The notes under the pieces: model-generated
Databases searched by the model: none
The model's input: only the letters and a program-made list of their open reading frames with translations
What the model was told of the DNA's origin: nothing
Assembly (NCBI GenBank): GCA_010093685.1
Contig: MU006219.1
Span: 1,321,531-1,385,530 of the forward strand
Direction of reading: 5' to 3'
Length of the DNA stretch: 64,000 bases
Origin: Ophiobolus disseminans
Lineage: Eukaryota > Ascomycota > Dothideomycetes > Pleosporales > Phaeosphaeriaceae
Shown: piece after piece, positions 21,568 to 32,870 of the stretch
Numbering within the stretch: the first letter of the stretch is position 1
Layout: every line of letters starts with the position of its first letter
Made by a program: the position numbers and the translations under genes

Positions 21568-22923
21568 TCAAAAGTCCAGACTATTCACAACTTCCCACTC
21601 GTCCTTGACCGGATCCAGCACTTTCTCCCATTCATCGTCCTCGGACTCGGACTCGGAGTGGAGTTTGACTTTGTGGAGTGTGTCGGTGGGGAGGTCGGGT
21701 CTGGGTTTGAGGCTGGGCTTTTCGGGATTGGTGGTGTTTTGCTTGATTATCATCTTCCGGAAGTCTTGCTCGAACTTGGTCTTTGCTTCGGCGGCGGCGA
21801 GTTCGACTTTGTGGAGTTGTTCGACGAGGAGGACGGGCTTGGGTTTGAGTCTGGGCTTTGCGGGCTTGGTGGTGTTTTGCTTCCTCATCTCGTTCAGGAA
21901 ATCTTGCTCGAATTCGGCTTTTGCTTCGGCGGCAGCTTTCATCGTGTCTGCCTCCTGTTGCTTTCGCTTGTCTGCTTTATCCTGGGTGCGCCATTGCGTT
22001 AACTCCTGCTGCCACTTCAGCTCCGTTGCTTCGTGATGTGTCGGCATGATTGTAGGTGCAACTGTATCTGTAGCTTTAGCTTCTAATTGCGTCTTCACCA
22101 GCTCTGCCTTGCACCTTGCCTCGCGCTGGCGCTGCTGCTTTTTCTCTTGTTCGTCGCGAGAAGCCTTTAACTCGAGTGCGCGCCAGATTTTCTCATTCTG
22201 TTCACGCACAGCCTTTGCCTTCAATGCGGCAGTTTCCTGTGCAGCTTCCTGTAAGGCCCGTTCTCTCGATCTGACAGCTTGTTCTGCAGCCTCCTGCAAG
22301 GCCCGTTGTTTAGCCTTTGCTTCGGCCGCCTCTTCTTTCGCCTTTAGATGCTCGGCTATCTTGGCCTCGACATGCTGTTGTCTCGCTCTTTCCTCAGCGC
22401 TTGCTGCAAAGTCTCTGTCTTGCTGTGCTGCGATTCGAGTTTGCTTCTCCAGACTCTTGGATGGAGTCTTAGTGGGTAGTTGTAGTACCTGGCTTGGTCT
22501 CGAACGTGGACGCATCCCGAAAATTGGCGGGAAACGTGAAGTGTTGGCACAGAACCTAGGGGATTCGACTTTGGAGCCACCTAGTCGCGATGATCCAGGT
22601 AGAATCGGGGGACTGGATGGGCGGTACAGGTGTAGGTGTTGATCATGCGGCTGCGGTGAGGGAGCGAGTTTGGTCCCATATGGGGAAGGGAAATGTGGAT
22701 CAGCTGGGACAGGAATACCCATAGCATGTTGAGGCCAGCCATTTATATGATATGCAGAGCCTTCAGTGGAAGACATGGGTCGCTGATGGAGCTCTTCAAC
22801 TGAGTAAATATGCGGACCACCAGTGGTTTCACACACTTTGCATCGATTTCCCACATTGCATGTGGGAGGGAAGCTGCCCGGAATTTGACGCGATTGCCCT
22901 GGAGGGTGTGGCAGGTTATCCAT
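21568..22923 (-). CDS. Coiled-coil orphan protein with a duplicated 46-residue C-terminal unit
   Basis: Single-exon frame of 451 residues, ATG at 22923. The N-terminus is Pro/His/Ser-rich and contains a small cysteine motif (C-x5-C-x2-C around residues 22-31). Residues 165-330 are a highly charged Ala/Glu/Lys/Arg/Gln coiled coil. The C-terminus has two tandem copies of a unit that starts near AAEAK and ends HKVEL or HKVKL, each with a FEQDF and a KQNTT phrase, followed by a Ser/Glu/Asp-rich tail ending VVNSLDF. No signal or membrane segment. Family and function unknown. It shares its style, strand and neighbourhood with the decayed orphan at 16.7-20.8 kb, so the two may be distant relatives, but I did not see clear sequence identity. 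Confidence 0.75.
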   Translation of the reverse strand: MDNLPHPPGQSRQIPGSFPPTCNVGNRCKVCETTGGPHIYSVEELHQRPMSSTEGSAYHINGWPQHAMGIPVPADPHFPSPYGTKLAPSPQPHDQHLHLYRPSSPPILPGSSRLGGSKVESPRFCANTSRFPPIFGMRPRSRPSQVLQLPTKTPSKSLEKQTRIAAQQDRDFAASAEERARQQHVEAKIAEHLKAKEEAAEAKAKQRALQEAAEQAVRSRERALQEAAQETAALKAKAVREQNEKIWRALELKASRDEQEKKQQRQREARCKAELVKTQLEAKATDTVAPTIMPTHHEATELKWQQELTQWRTQDKADKRKQQEADTMKAAAEAKAEFEQDFLNEMRKQNTTKPAKPRLKPKPVLLVEQLHKVELAAAEAKTKFEQDFRKMIIKQNTTNPEKPSLKPRPDLPTDTLHKVKLHSESESEDDEWEKVLDPVKDEWEVVNSLDF

Positions 22924-23762
22924 ACTGAGTCTCAGAGTTTGATGCCCGGTAGCTAGTTCGAATATTTGGGATATAGAGAGGGTATCAGTGCGGTAGTGTT
23001 AGGACGACGGTAATGTAGAAGGATTTGTGAAGTAGTCAAAGGAACAAGGACAAATTTATCTCTGCTTTGAAATGTATTGAATGGTACCGAGCGCATAGGC
23101 TGCATGGCTCCACGGCCGTGGCCAAAGGATTAGTGGTGGGCAAGCAAGCAGTACCTTGGTTGAAGTGTGGCTCCCCTCATCGTACCGATGAGAGGAACTT
23201 CATGTTCGACAGCGCAGAACACTTGAAGCTTTTCTGATTGCCATTTGCAATCTCACATTGTCGGCTGCATTTCTTACTTTGCAAACTCCCATTCTTGCAG
23301 CCTGAAATGTGCATACTGGTTGAGCCATAGGCGGATGAGCGACACAATGTGAGAATGACTGATGCAAAACATTATCGGTTGTAGGAAGTGACAAACAAGC
23401 AGACTGCAAGGACTGTGCACAATGGAAATAATACAGAGAAGGTTGCGTTGATGTGCGATTGCAGGTTGTGGAGGCGTCTTCGAGTGTGGAGGTTGGGACT
23501 TGGCACCCGCGCACTGGCCATCGCGACGCAATGTTCTGTTTGTGCTCGTCCCGCGAACCATAACATTCAACCACCAACCGCCGACAGTGCAACACCCCGC
23601 CATACGCGCCTTCCCACGCCCGCGCGACTTCCAATTCACTCGCAGCGGCTTCGGACACGTCATGTACAGCTAAACAATAACCCGTCCCATCTCACCTCGA
23701 CCGCGACTGCCTCACCGCGACGCGCCTTCCACACCCCAAAAGTACCTCGACACCCACGCACA
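22924..23762. promoter_or_regulatory. Divergent upstream region of orphan gene and INCENP gene
   Basis: About 840 bases between divergent starts. The part next to 23763 is C-rich, with repeated CGC-C and CACC phrases, as in many fungal housekeeping leaders. No specific site can be named. Confidence 0.4.
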
Positions 23763-26700
23763 ATGGCCGGTCGCAGCAAAGTGCCCGCCATCGGCTCGGG
23801 CGGATGGATCCTCGAGGAGCGCCACCAATCGAATGATCTCGTGGCGCAGGAGCTCGAAGACTTTGGCTTTGCCGTGCGCAACGAGCTTGAGTGGCTCAAT
23901 GAGCACATGGGCGACATCATCGCCAGCAGAAATGGACAGTATGTCGCGCCTGCCCCATTCAGCGCGCGCCCTGTACTGACTCACTCAGACACAATCTCGA
24001 CGTGTTCAAAACACCCGGCAAGTTACGCGGCAAGACGCCTCGCACCGCCCGCAAAAAGGCCGCCGAGAACCGCCAGGTAAGACGGCACAGTCGCGCTTCC
24101 ATCCCAAGTACTGACAGCAGGCAGCCGCTCGCCAGCCTCATGGCCGCCAACACGCTGAACAAGCCCAGCCCCGCCGAGCAGAGCCTGCGCAACACCCTGC
24201 AGAAGGCTACCACCAAGGCGCGCTTCCACATCGCCGAGGACGAGGGCACCATCCGCGTGCAGTCACCCGCCGCCAGGACGCCAATTGCGCGACAGCTCTT
24301 CTCCAAGAACCTGGCCACCGGCAAGGAAAACGTCGACAGCAGCTTCCACGCCGACCTGTTCGTCGAATCGCCAGCACAGCCCGCCGCCGCCCCGTGGAGC
24401 CCCGTACACTCTACACAGGGCACAGTCATGAGTTCGCAGGCCGACGATGTCTTTTCTCCTCCCCAGACTCAGTCCACCCAACCCACCCAGCCTACCCAGT
24501 CTTTCCGCAACTCAATACCAAAAACCGATGACGAGCGACGCGACACCGGCGACTCCTTCGTATCCGCAAAGGAAGCATTCGGAAGCAAGAATGCGTCAAG
24601 AGAGAATCTACGCGCCAAGGACGACGACGCGATGGATGTCGATGATGACAAGGCCGACCACTCGCGATCCGACGCACAGGACACCATTGTCCATCACGAC
24701 CTCAGCTCTGCGGGCGAGGAGGACGAGGACATGCACGACATTCCCGATTTCCCTGAGCCGCCTCGCGTCGCCTCAGAGCAGTACAGTATCTCGGCCGAGA
24801 CCCACGACGCGCTCGACACTGCCCATCTCCGAGCCCATGCGCCAGAGCCCAAGACACTGTTTTCCCCAGAGGCGTCCACCACACCGGCCGGCTTCCCGCC
24901 CGCACCCTTCGAAGATGCGCACGAGGACACTGTCGTGCACCACGATGTGGACGATCAGATGGACATCGACGATGATGTGCGCTCGCCCTCCGACAACTCT
25001 AGCCCCGTGAAGCCGCTTGTTAGGAAGAGCAGCCTCACCTTTGCATCCCTCCCCGCCCGCGAGCCTCTGCTTGCAAAGAAGAGCATGGGCAACCGCGTCT
25101 CGCGAACAAGCCACGTCGACAAGGCGCGCAACAGCCAAATGGGCAGATACACCGGAGGCAAGAGTCTGGGCGGCAGCCAGCTCGCATACCCGGTTGATTC
25201 ACATCACGACGACATGGATCTGGACGATGCACGTCCAGCCCTTCAACGAGAGGAGTCGGAAACCACGAAGATCCACAACAAGACCACAACACAACGCTTG
25301 TACGAGCGCATCAACATGCTCAAGCAGCCGAGCGATGCGCCCAAGCATTATAGCCAAAACATCATGTCCTCACAATCGTCACAGCCCCAGAGTTTCGCTT
25401 CTGCGCACTCCAAGGAAGATGTAGTCCCCGTGCAATCCTCCCAGCCATCGTACCCTAGCCTTACCGCCGCTGCACCGGTACAAGACGAGGATGATGACGA
25501 CGACTGGATATCACCCGTCCGCACAGTGGCACCTGCCCCGAAAGTTGCTAGGCCCGCTTTTAGCAAAAGTCACACTGCCGTTACCAAGCCATCCCCAGCC
25601 AAGCCCGTGTTATCAAAACCTATCTCAGTATCCAACCCGACAGATTTTCCGGCAGTTGTCGAGTCAACTACTCCGGCCGGCTCTCCAGCTGCCAGGAAAT
25701 ACATGGATGCCCCTCTCAGCGCTTCGAAAGCCAAATTCTACTCAGCGCTTCGTGCGGCTAAGGAGAAAATCATTGGATCCAGTGCCACAAGCGCCCAAAT
25801 CAAGCTCGATGCGCTCTCTGAAAGCCCCATGCGGCCGAAACTGCAGGCTCACAACTCTTCCGACGATGTTTTTGCCAGTCCCAAGCGGACAGAGAAGCCT
25901 GGCATCTTCTCTCACCTCCGCTCGCCTTCCAAGGAATCCAACAAGTCTGGCAAGTCCACCAGGATTGCTGGAATGCCCGGTAGCCCGGTCAAAGATGATG
26001 GGCGCCGCACCCGTAGTTCGACTGAGCGTCAGAAGCAGAAGGAGAAAGAGGCCCAGGACAAGGAGGTCAAGGAATCCAAGCAGAAGCAGCGCGCCGAAGA
26101 CAAGCTGAGGGAAATGCGCGAGAAGGAGCAGTCCAAGGCTACTCTACACCATCAGAAGAGCAAGGGCGCACTCAACAAGACGCCGTCCGCAATGTCGTCA
26201 CAATCGAGCTTGAGACAGCCAGCACCTGTCACGGCAGCGACCAAGACACCCACCTCATCGTATCAGCAGCAGCTCATGTCGCGTCCTGGAACAACCAGAA
26301 CCAACACGGCCTCATCAAGAGAGCAAGATGTAGATTCGGCCGATGAGATGCCCCCACCTCCACCACCAAAGAGTCTACTGCCTACTACGAAGCCTACAAA
26401 GGCTGCTCTGCGAGAGCCGAGGAAACTCACTAAGCCTACAAGCAAGGATGCCCTGCCCAAGGCAAAGGCGCCCCAAAAGATCATGGTCAACCTCAACAGC
26501 AGCAGATATGGCCAGGCTCCTCCTCCAGCGGCTCGTCCAACACCGGCTACTACTAAGCCTCTTCCCGCCGCACCTAGCATGACGGCGAAGTCCAACGCTC
26601 CAGCACCACGACCCGCAACAGCTGCATCGAATAGACCTGCTTCAGCACTATCTAGCAAGTCTGTACCTACATCGAAAGCACCTGTCGCAAAGCCTCCCGC

Positions 26701-27409
26701 TCCTCGTGTTGCTCGTCCACAACCGCAAGCGCTGGAGAAGCCCAAGGCGCCTGTACAACAGCCCCGACCCGATCTTGGTGCTGCCAGGCCTGTCTCACGG
26801 ATGCAGACCGTGCAGGATGTGAATCGCATCAACGTTCCTGCAGTCAACCCAGCCAAGCCTGCCAAGCGACCATTCCAGCCCGAGGGTGACGAGACATTGC
26901 ATCGACCGGCGAAGCGACCGTCGCAGCAGGCAAAGGCTCTGAACACTATGACCCCTGCCCACGCGCAGTTTGCCAAGGGCAAGATTCCTTTCGCTGAGCC
27001 TGCTCATGCACCACAGCCCCAGGTGCCCACCATTCAGTACCCGAACGGCGATGATATCAAGCTGCCCGAGATCATGACCGACTCTGAAGACGAGGACTCT
27101 GGAAACGAATTTGAGCAGCCCAGCTGGGTCAACACACCCAACCTCCGCGAGATGCTTACCAGCCAGCAACTCATGGACCCCGAGCAGATCTTCGGCCCCA
27201 TCGCACCTCTCAACATGGAGGCCGTGTTCCCGAACAAGGAGCGCCACAAGCGTTTCCGCGAGCGCACTAGCAGCGCTTTCTGGGCCAACGACCAGGTCAC
27301 AGAAGAAGAGAAGCGGAAGGAGCGTGAGGCTAGGGAGCGTCTGGTGCGCGATGGCGCTTGGACATACAACCCTTCGCCGCGCCCGGCTCCTGCTGGACCC
27401 TCGCGCTAG
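23763..27409 (+). CDS. Inner centromere protein INCENP/Sli15 homologue
   Basis: Scaffold of the chromosomal passenger complex: it binds and activates Aurora kinase through the C-terminal IN-box and targets the complex to centromeres through its N-terminus. Exons 23763-23938, 23989-24076 and 24125-27409 give 1182 residues. The last intron is a multiple of three, so an unspliced reading also stays open. Seen: N-terminal targeting region (W-I-L-E-E-R, FGFAVRNELEWLNEHM, then FKTPGKLRGKTPRTARK); a long disordered middle rich in Ser/Thr/Pro with many S/T-P sites suitable for Cdk control; a lysine/glutamate helix at 26.0-26.2 kb, matching the single-alpha-helix segment; and the C-terminal IN-box (PSWVNTPNLREMLTSQQ, DPEQIFGPI, then R-x-R-T-S-S-A-F-W, the Aurora-phosphorylated T-S-S motif). 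Strong assignment. Confidence 0.94.
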
Positions 27410-28721
27410 AAGGACATTGTACAAATGGCTTACGACTGAATTCATTGTGGATACGAATACGGCGCTTTGGAACTGAGCGGCTTTGCGCCCTTCGACATGC
27501 TTTTTGGGGTGTTTGGGAAACGGCTTTTCACGTTGCTGTTTTGAAGATTGGCGTTTTACAGGAAAGGATGGCATTGGCATCGACCCAGATGGTCGCACGA
27601 TTAGCGCATAGCGCGTGGCGTTTTTGAGTGTGTTTTCGTTTTCTGGTTTAGTGTGTTTGTACACTGGAATACAAACGTTGATCATGTTATTGAGCGTGTA
27701 TTTGCAATGTGAAATCGTGCCGTGTTGCGAGGCTGGGATGAATAGCTGTTTGGTTTTTGAATTTGGCTATCTCCACTATTTCACCCTCAGTCCTCTTGCC
27801 CATCAGGGGGCTACACGAACCCCGTACTCCTCTTGCATTTACAGCTGTGAGAACTGCGTTATGTCCCAACATCCTGACTTCTGAGATGCATGGATGCCCG
27901 TGACGTGTAAGCCTGCAATGGAGGGTTCTGGATCGGAGTGAATGCAGTGAATACCGTTCACGTTCAGTGAAATGAGCGTTGGCGGTCGATCCAGAATTGC
28001 CAAAAATGTGCACTCGACGGGGCGGATCTGTCGCGGGCCCATGATATTTAGCACTCCGTACCATGGTCTTCTTTTGTGCGTTGCAGGGGTTTCTGAGATA
28101 CGTTTATAGCATAAAATGTTGTTTTTGTTGGGAATCACTTGTTCTGATGAATGGCCAGCTGATCTTGGCTATGTCCGTTAGACAATGTAAAACTACGGAG
28201 GACCGCACCACTTCTTGTCGAATGCAATTTCGCTCGCCGTTCTATGCCCCTGAAATACCATGCCAAAGCCTGCAGATGCCATATCAAAAGCTTGCCCTCG
28301 CAAGACCGCGGGTGGGTGAAATGATCGCTTCCTTCATTGACCTGCCTTGAGGCTCACCTCGGCGCCCTCGACACGTGCAAGCTACCGCCACCCTTCCCTC
28401 CCTCGACCTTCGTCACCTTCGTAAGGCTTCTATGGCATGATTCCTGCTTGCATATCAGGCATTCCCTGCTGCTGCACTGGAGCTCCACATCGCGGCCCGC
28501 TATCAACCACGTGCTGGCTGTCACTCCTTCTCTTTTCCTGCCTCCCGCACGAGCATCTCCCGCAAGGAGCATAACCGGCCTGGTTATATCTCACGCCTCA
28601 ATACTTCTCCACTACTGGTCTGGAGCTCGACATCAACGTGCAACTTCGACGGCGACACTTTCTCGACTCAACTCCGACACCCCCGAGCACACACAATCGC
28701 TTACAATCCGGCGTGCCCGGC
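27410..28721. other. Intergenic region downstream of INCENP
   Basis: About 1.3 kb. The first few hundred bases look like 3' UTR (T/G-rich). No gene or RNA could be supported. The last 350 bases are C/T-rich, leader-like sequence before the small membrane-protein frame. Confidence 0.4.
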
Positions 28722-28934
28722 ATGCTTCCCCTCTCTCACGCTGCTATGGCGGCGTTCATATTCATCCTGACGTGCTGGATCTTCCTTTCCGAGTTCCTGC
28801 TCCTCGCACAGGCAGACCTCATCGGCTTCATCAACGTGCGCATCGAACCTGCGTTCCAGAATCCGGCGCTGGAGTTCGTAGCCGTCATCAAGACCATCGT
28901 TCTTCTGCTAGTCCGCATGGTGCTTCAGGACTGA
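28722..28934 (+). CDS. Small two-helix membrane protein (tentative)
   Basis: 70 residues from ATG 28722. It has a hydrophobic first segment (about 9-28, rich in F/I/L), an amphipathic middle (GFINVRIEPAFQNP) and a second hydrophobic segment (about 49-66). No family recognised. The same frame holds stops just after (28932-28934) and then another open stretch from 28986, so this may be an exon of a larger gene whose splice sites I could not fix. Confidence 0.35.
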   Translation: MLPLSHAAMAAFIFILTCWIFLSEFLLLAQADLIGFINVRIEPAFQNPALEFVAVIKTIVLLLVRMVLQD

Positions 28935-29252
28935 AAGTGGATGCTCACGAAGCAGTCAAATAGCTTCAAGTATCTACAGCGTTAGATGGAACCCGCGCCT
29001 ACACTTTCGTCGCAGGCTATGGTACGATACCAACCAGACACGAATGTTGGGCAACGACTTCCTCTTTCGAAATGCGCGCCTCCGCCTCCTCCGCAGCGAG
29101 TATCAAAGCGCCTTTCGTATCCTACTGAGCCCTGTCGCGCCCTGTCGCGCCCTGATGTCCCGACCGCAAAACTCATTATCCTCGCCTGCGCGCCAAACCG
29201 CAACAAGTGGCTTTAAGATCACAATACTTCGGCTCGATGTACGCTGTTTGCC
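28935..29252 (+). other. Possible leader or upstream exon of the next orphan gene
   Basis: A Pro/Arg-rich frame open at 28986-29216 may be an upstream exon, but no splice junction to the next exon could be fixed. Confidence 0.25.
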
Positions 29253-32200
29253 ATGCGCTACTTCTACGGATGGCAGGGCATGCACTTCGCAGGCTTCCGA
29301 GTCGGAGAGACGTTGGCCAAGTTGGGAGAAGTGCATTCACTGGTCTGCGTGGTATGTCCTGGTGGAGATATGGCATGTGGTGTTGCTTGATTTAGAGACT
29401 GACGTGGTTTTTAGGCATCTGAGACCGTACAGCATGCCATTGAGGAAGCTTCTAGCATCACTCAGGGGCAGGAAGTTGTCGAAGCCGAGCAAACGGATGA
29501 TGGAAACATGTTGAATGGCTTCGTGGTATTGTCTGAGCCGTCGCATGATGTAATTTTTGGAGAGATGTGTGGTGTCTTTTGCTCCATGTGCTAATCTGGA
29601 TTTAGAATGTTGATCATGAGACGAATGTGGAGGCGGAGCCGGAGGCGGTTCCTGAGCCGGCCGTCGATGTGACTTCCGACGACCTGCCCGAGCAAGATGC
29701 TGCAAGCAGCGACTGTGAGATAACGACCGAGCCAGTTGTGGAGTCTGAGCCTGCCACGGAGGAGACTTCCAATGCCCAAGACGCACAGGATGCTGGTCAC
29801 AGCAACTCTGCCAACGATGAGGGCCCTTCCACTCCTAATACGTCGTCCAACCCTGAGTGCGGATTCGTCATGATGCTCGTCTCTGTTTCGACGGGTGAGC
29901 TCGACATTGCTACGAACACCTTCAAGGCTGTACCTTCAGTCGAAATTCGCTCCAATAGCACGGAAAGAGACACTACTCGTCGACCTGTTGTGCTCCGGAC
30001 TGAAGTCACAGTCCCGTCCACCCCATCAGTCCCACGGCAATCAACAGCCCTTGCAGTCCAAGATCACGGAGTAGCGCCTCATATTCCACCCATCAACACA
30101 AACTTGAAGGCCAAGGAGTTCTGGAACAGTCTGCAAGCCATTGATCGCGCATACTACGAGAAGCAAATTCGGTGGTACAGCTTTATCCTATCGAAGTACC
30201 GATTGTACAAAATCGTATGGGATGGTTTACAGGAGCAGTATCCATGGAATGCTCAGATTGCGGCCAAGTATGCGACATGGGCCTGTGTGAGCCGCACTTC
30301 CACAGCATGCCTTTTATTGTGCGCCACTTCTGTGGAGTCGCTGGAGAGTGACAGGCCTTCGAAGACTTCAAACCAGCTGAGCGGTTCTTGAAGCAGTCCA
30401 CCGACTACATCACCAAGAACATCGTGCCCGAGATCAAGGATTTCATAGATTGGGACCGGCAGCAAGATCTTCGTAAAGCCGAGCGCGTCGCGATCATGGT
30501 TGAGCCTCCAATAGCGGCTTAGAAAGAGCAACGTGAGATTGACGCTATCAACGAGCGCGTTGCTCTTCGCGACGCAGAGCGAGAACGACGCGGCTTCAGG
30601 CTTCCTTTTGACAAACCCAAGTCAATAGTCAAGGCGGAGAAACAGGCCGACTTGGAGGCGATTGAGGAATACAAGCAGACACATCCCCGGCCCCAGCCCG
30701 GTGCGCAAGTAATTCTCATCGTCGACGAAGAGGATTTCAGCGTGGGAAATCTTACCCGCGTTGGAATCCACGAGGCCTGGGAACCGCGCATGCAACTCCC
30801 TGCCCTGGAAGTCATGATCGAACACAACGTTACGGACATCCTCAATGGCAGGATCTTCCCTCTCGAACTCATGAACGATTGGCACTTCGAGACCGACGCC
30901 TTCACGCGAGGAATGATTGCCTTCGCACTCGCACAACACTGCTCAGGCGGCCGTCCTCGCCGCACAAGCGCCCAAGAGCTAAGAAGCCTCCGAGACCAGC
31001 TCAGCAACCCATATAAGAATAGCATCGACGAGCTTCCAGCCGTCGGCATGACCCACGACACCATCATGGCCCTATTCGCAGCCACACACATGGACAACAT
31101 CGACAGCTGCGTCTGCAACACACCAACATGCCAGTCATGCCATCCCACCGCCCCCGCTCACACCATCAAACACGTCCGCGAGCTCTGGAAAATCGAAGAC
31201 GAGGAAATCGCCGCCCGTATGCCCATCGACTGGCGCGCCACCGACGACATGCGCGGCACCAAGAACGAACGCCCCGTGCCGGACGGCGATACCTGGACCT
31301 CGTACGTGGAGCCACGGAAGCGCCATAAGAGCAATTCGATTGTCCCGTATCACTACAAGAATGATACGCCGGGGTATAGTCCTGGTATTTCACCACGTTT
31401 GATGTGGTTGCTGGATTGGTCGAAGATTCGATTACCTTTGCATTGGGATTATCTCAATTATATCATGTCCGATACGCCGTGGGTGTCAAATTATCAAGCG
31501 CCGTATATAGAAGCAGTAGCAGATTATGAAGAAGACGAGAGTGTAGTGATGCAGGATGAAGATGCAGTGCTGTTTGTGTTTGCAGTTGAGTCTGCATCTG
31601 CATCTGAGTCTGAGTCAACAGAATCGACGGCGTGGGTGCCAGATACGATATTTTTATCGTGGTCGGCATCCGTTCGAACTCCGCTGCCTCTCCTACCCGA
31701 CATCTCGGTATCATCGACGTCGTGCGAGATCTCTACGCCGTTCGCGCTTATGTGGACGACCTATGTCGCTCCTCCACTCCCAGACCTATCTCCGGCATCT
31801 ACGTCCTGCGAGAAGTTTACGACAGTCAGTCTGATGTGGACAGACTACACAGCTCCTCCACTTCCCACGCTCACTTCTGCATCTGCGGCATCATATTCCA
31901 CGCCAAAGGGCTGGGAATGGACGGCGTACATGGCCCTCACGGCCAAGAAATCAACTGCAGAAGATGCCAAGCTCTCTAATATCAGCAAAGAACAGCGGCA
32001 GAGCGTACTGGAGATGACGTGCTCAAGAATACCGAGCAGAAGGAGGCCAAAGACAGCGTGTCTATGACTGAGAAGAAGAACGACAAAGCTAGCGTTTCCA
32101 CGACTGACAAGAAGCGCGACAGACCAGACGACGCTTCCAACAATGTATATCCAGCCAAACGTCAGCGGACCGGTGGATATGGCTTCACAACCATCAAGAA

Positions 32201-32279
32201 GAGGAAAGCAAATACTGCAGGAGTAGGCAAAAGCCCGGAAGGATTCGAGCGCGGAATGAAGAGGCGTCGTTTCGACTGA
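29253..32279 (+). pseudogene. Decayed orphan gene with two in-frame stops and frameshifts
   Basis: Exon 1 from ATG 29253 (MRYFYGWQGMHF...LAKLGEVHSLVCV) joins through introns at about 29351-29413 and 29529-29607 to a Glu/Ala/Pro-rich exon. Around 30.24 kb the meaningful frame changes to one with a cysteine-rich stretch (CSDCGQVCDMGLC). That frame runs to 32067 but contains stops at 30349-30351 and 30520-30522, which are one C-to-T change from CGA and CAG. Near 32.0 kb it breaks again, and the tail continues in another frame (KEAKDSVSM..., then a basic KRQR and KKRK end at 32279). The central part has a C-N-T-P-T-C-x2-C-H motif and three degenerate repeats with the core L-M-W-T-x-Y-x-A-P-P-L-P. 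Basic tails suggest a nuclear protein. No family known. Sequence error could explain frameshifts, but two in-frame stops with the same signature argue for decay. Confidence 0.6.
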
Positions 32280-32404
32280 GAGACTGTGAGGATAGTGTAA
32301 GTCAAGGCACTATTCAAAGACATGAATGGCTTCACTAACATATCGTAGAACTGAATGAAGGCGAAAAGACGCAAACGATGAACACAATGTGGCAGCAACA
32401 TAAT

Positions 32405-32697
32405 TTCCGCCACCGAGCGGAGCTGAAAGCGTCACGTTGAAGTCGAAAAGCGAGATCCAAAATCGGAAATAAGGACAAGTGGTAGTAGATCAAGCTCCGT
32501 CATCGAACGGGCAACTACGCACCACGGAGAAGGACCAGTATCGAGCGAGACGGAAAGAACAGGGCGTGGTGACTACATGAGTTCCGCCAACGAGCGGAGC
32601 CGAAAGCGCCATGTGCGAGATCCGCGGTCGAAGACCGAGAAGTGGTAGTAGACTAAGCACCGTCACCGAACGGGTAACTACGCGCCACGTGGAGAAA
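32405..32697 (+). repeat. Tandem pair of about 120-base repeats with everted CCG/CGG motifs
   Basis: Copy 1 (32405-32531) and copy 2 (32582-32697) share a common order: TTCCGCCA-C/A-CGAGCGG, then GAAAGCG, GCGAGATCC, AAGTGGTAGTAGA, CCGTCA-T/C-CGAACGG and AACTACGC. The 14-base motif CCGYCANCGARCGG occurs four times here (32407-32420, 32497-32510, 32584-32597, 32660-32673). The rest of 32280-32870 shows no gene. Confidence 0.75.
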
Positions 32698-32870
32698 TTT
32701 TGGATGGGGGAAATTGAGAAGGAATACGCAGCATCGGATCGAGGAAATTCACGACTCACTTGCATAACTATGTCAAAATAATAGAAGATTTGCAACTCTT
32801 CCATGACTTTGCTAGTCGTGTGTCAGTGCCCATGCAATATTTGATGTTCCTTCATTATGACTTCCCACTC

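Noticed and set aside
24447..26108. Long alternative frames within the INCENP gene
   Set aside because: Shadows of a Ser/Pro-rich coding sequence; the INCENP frame carries both conserved ends.
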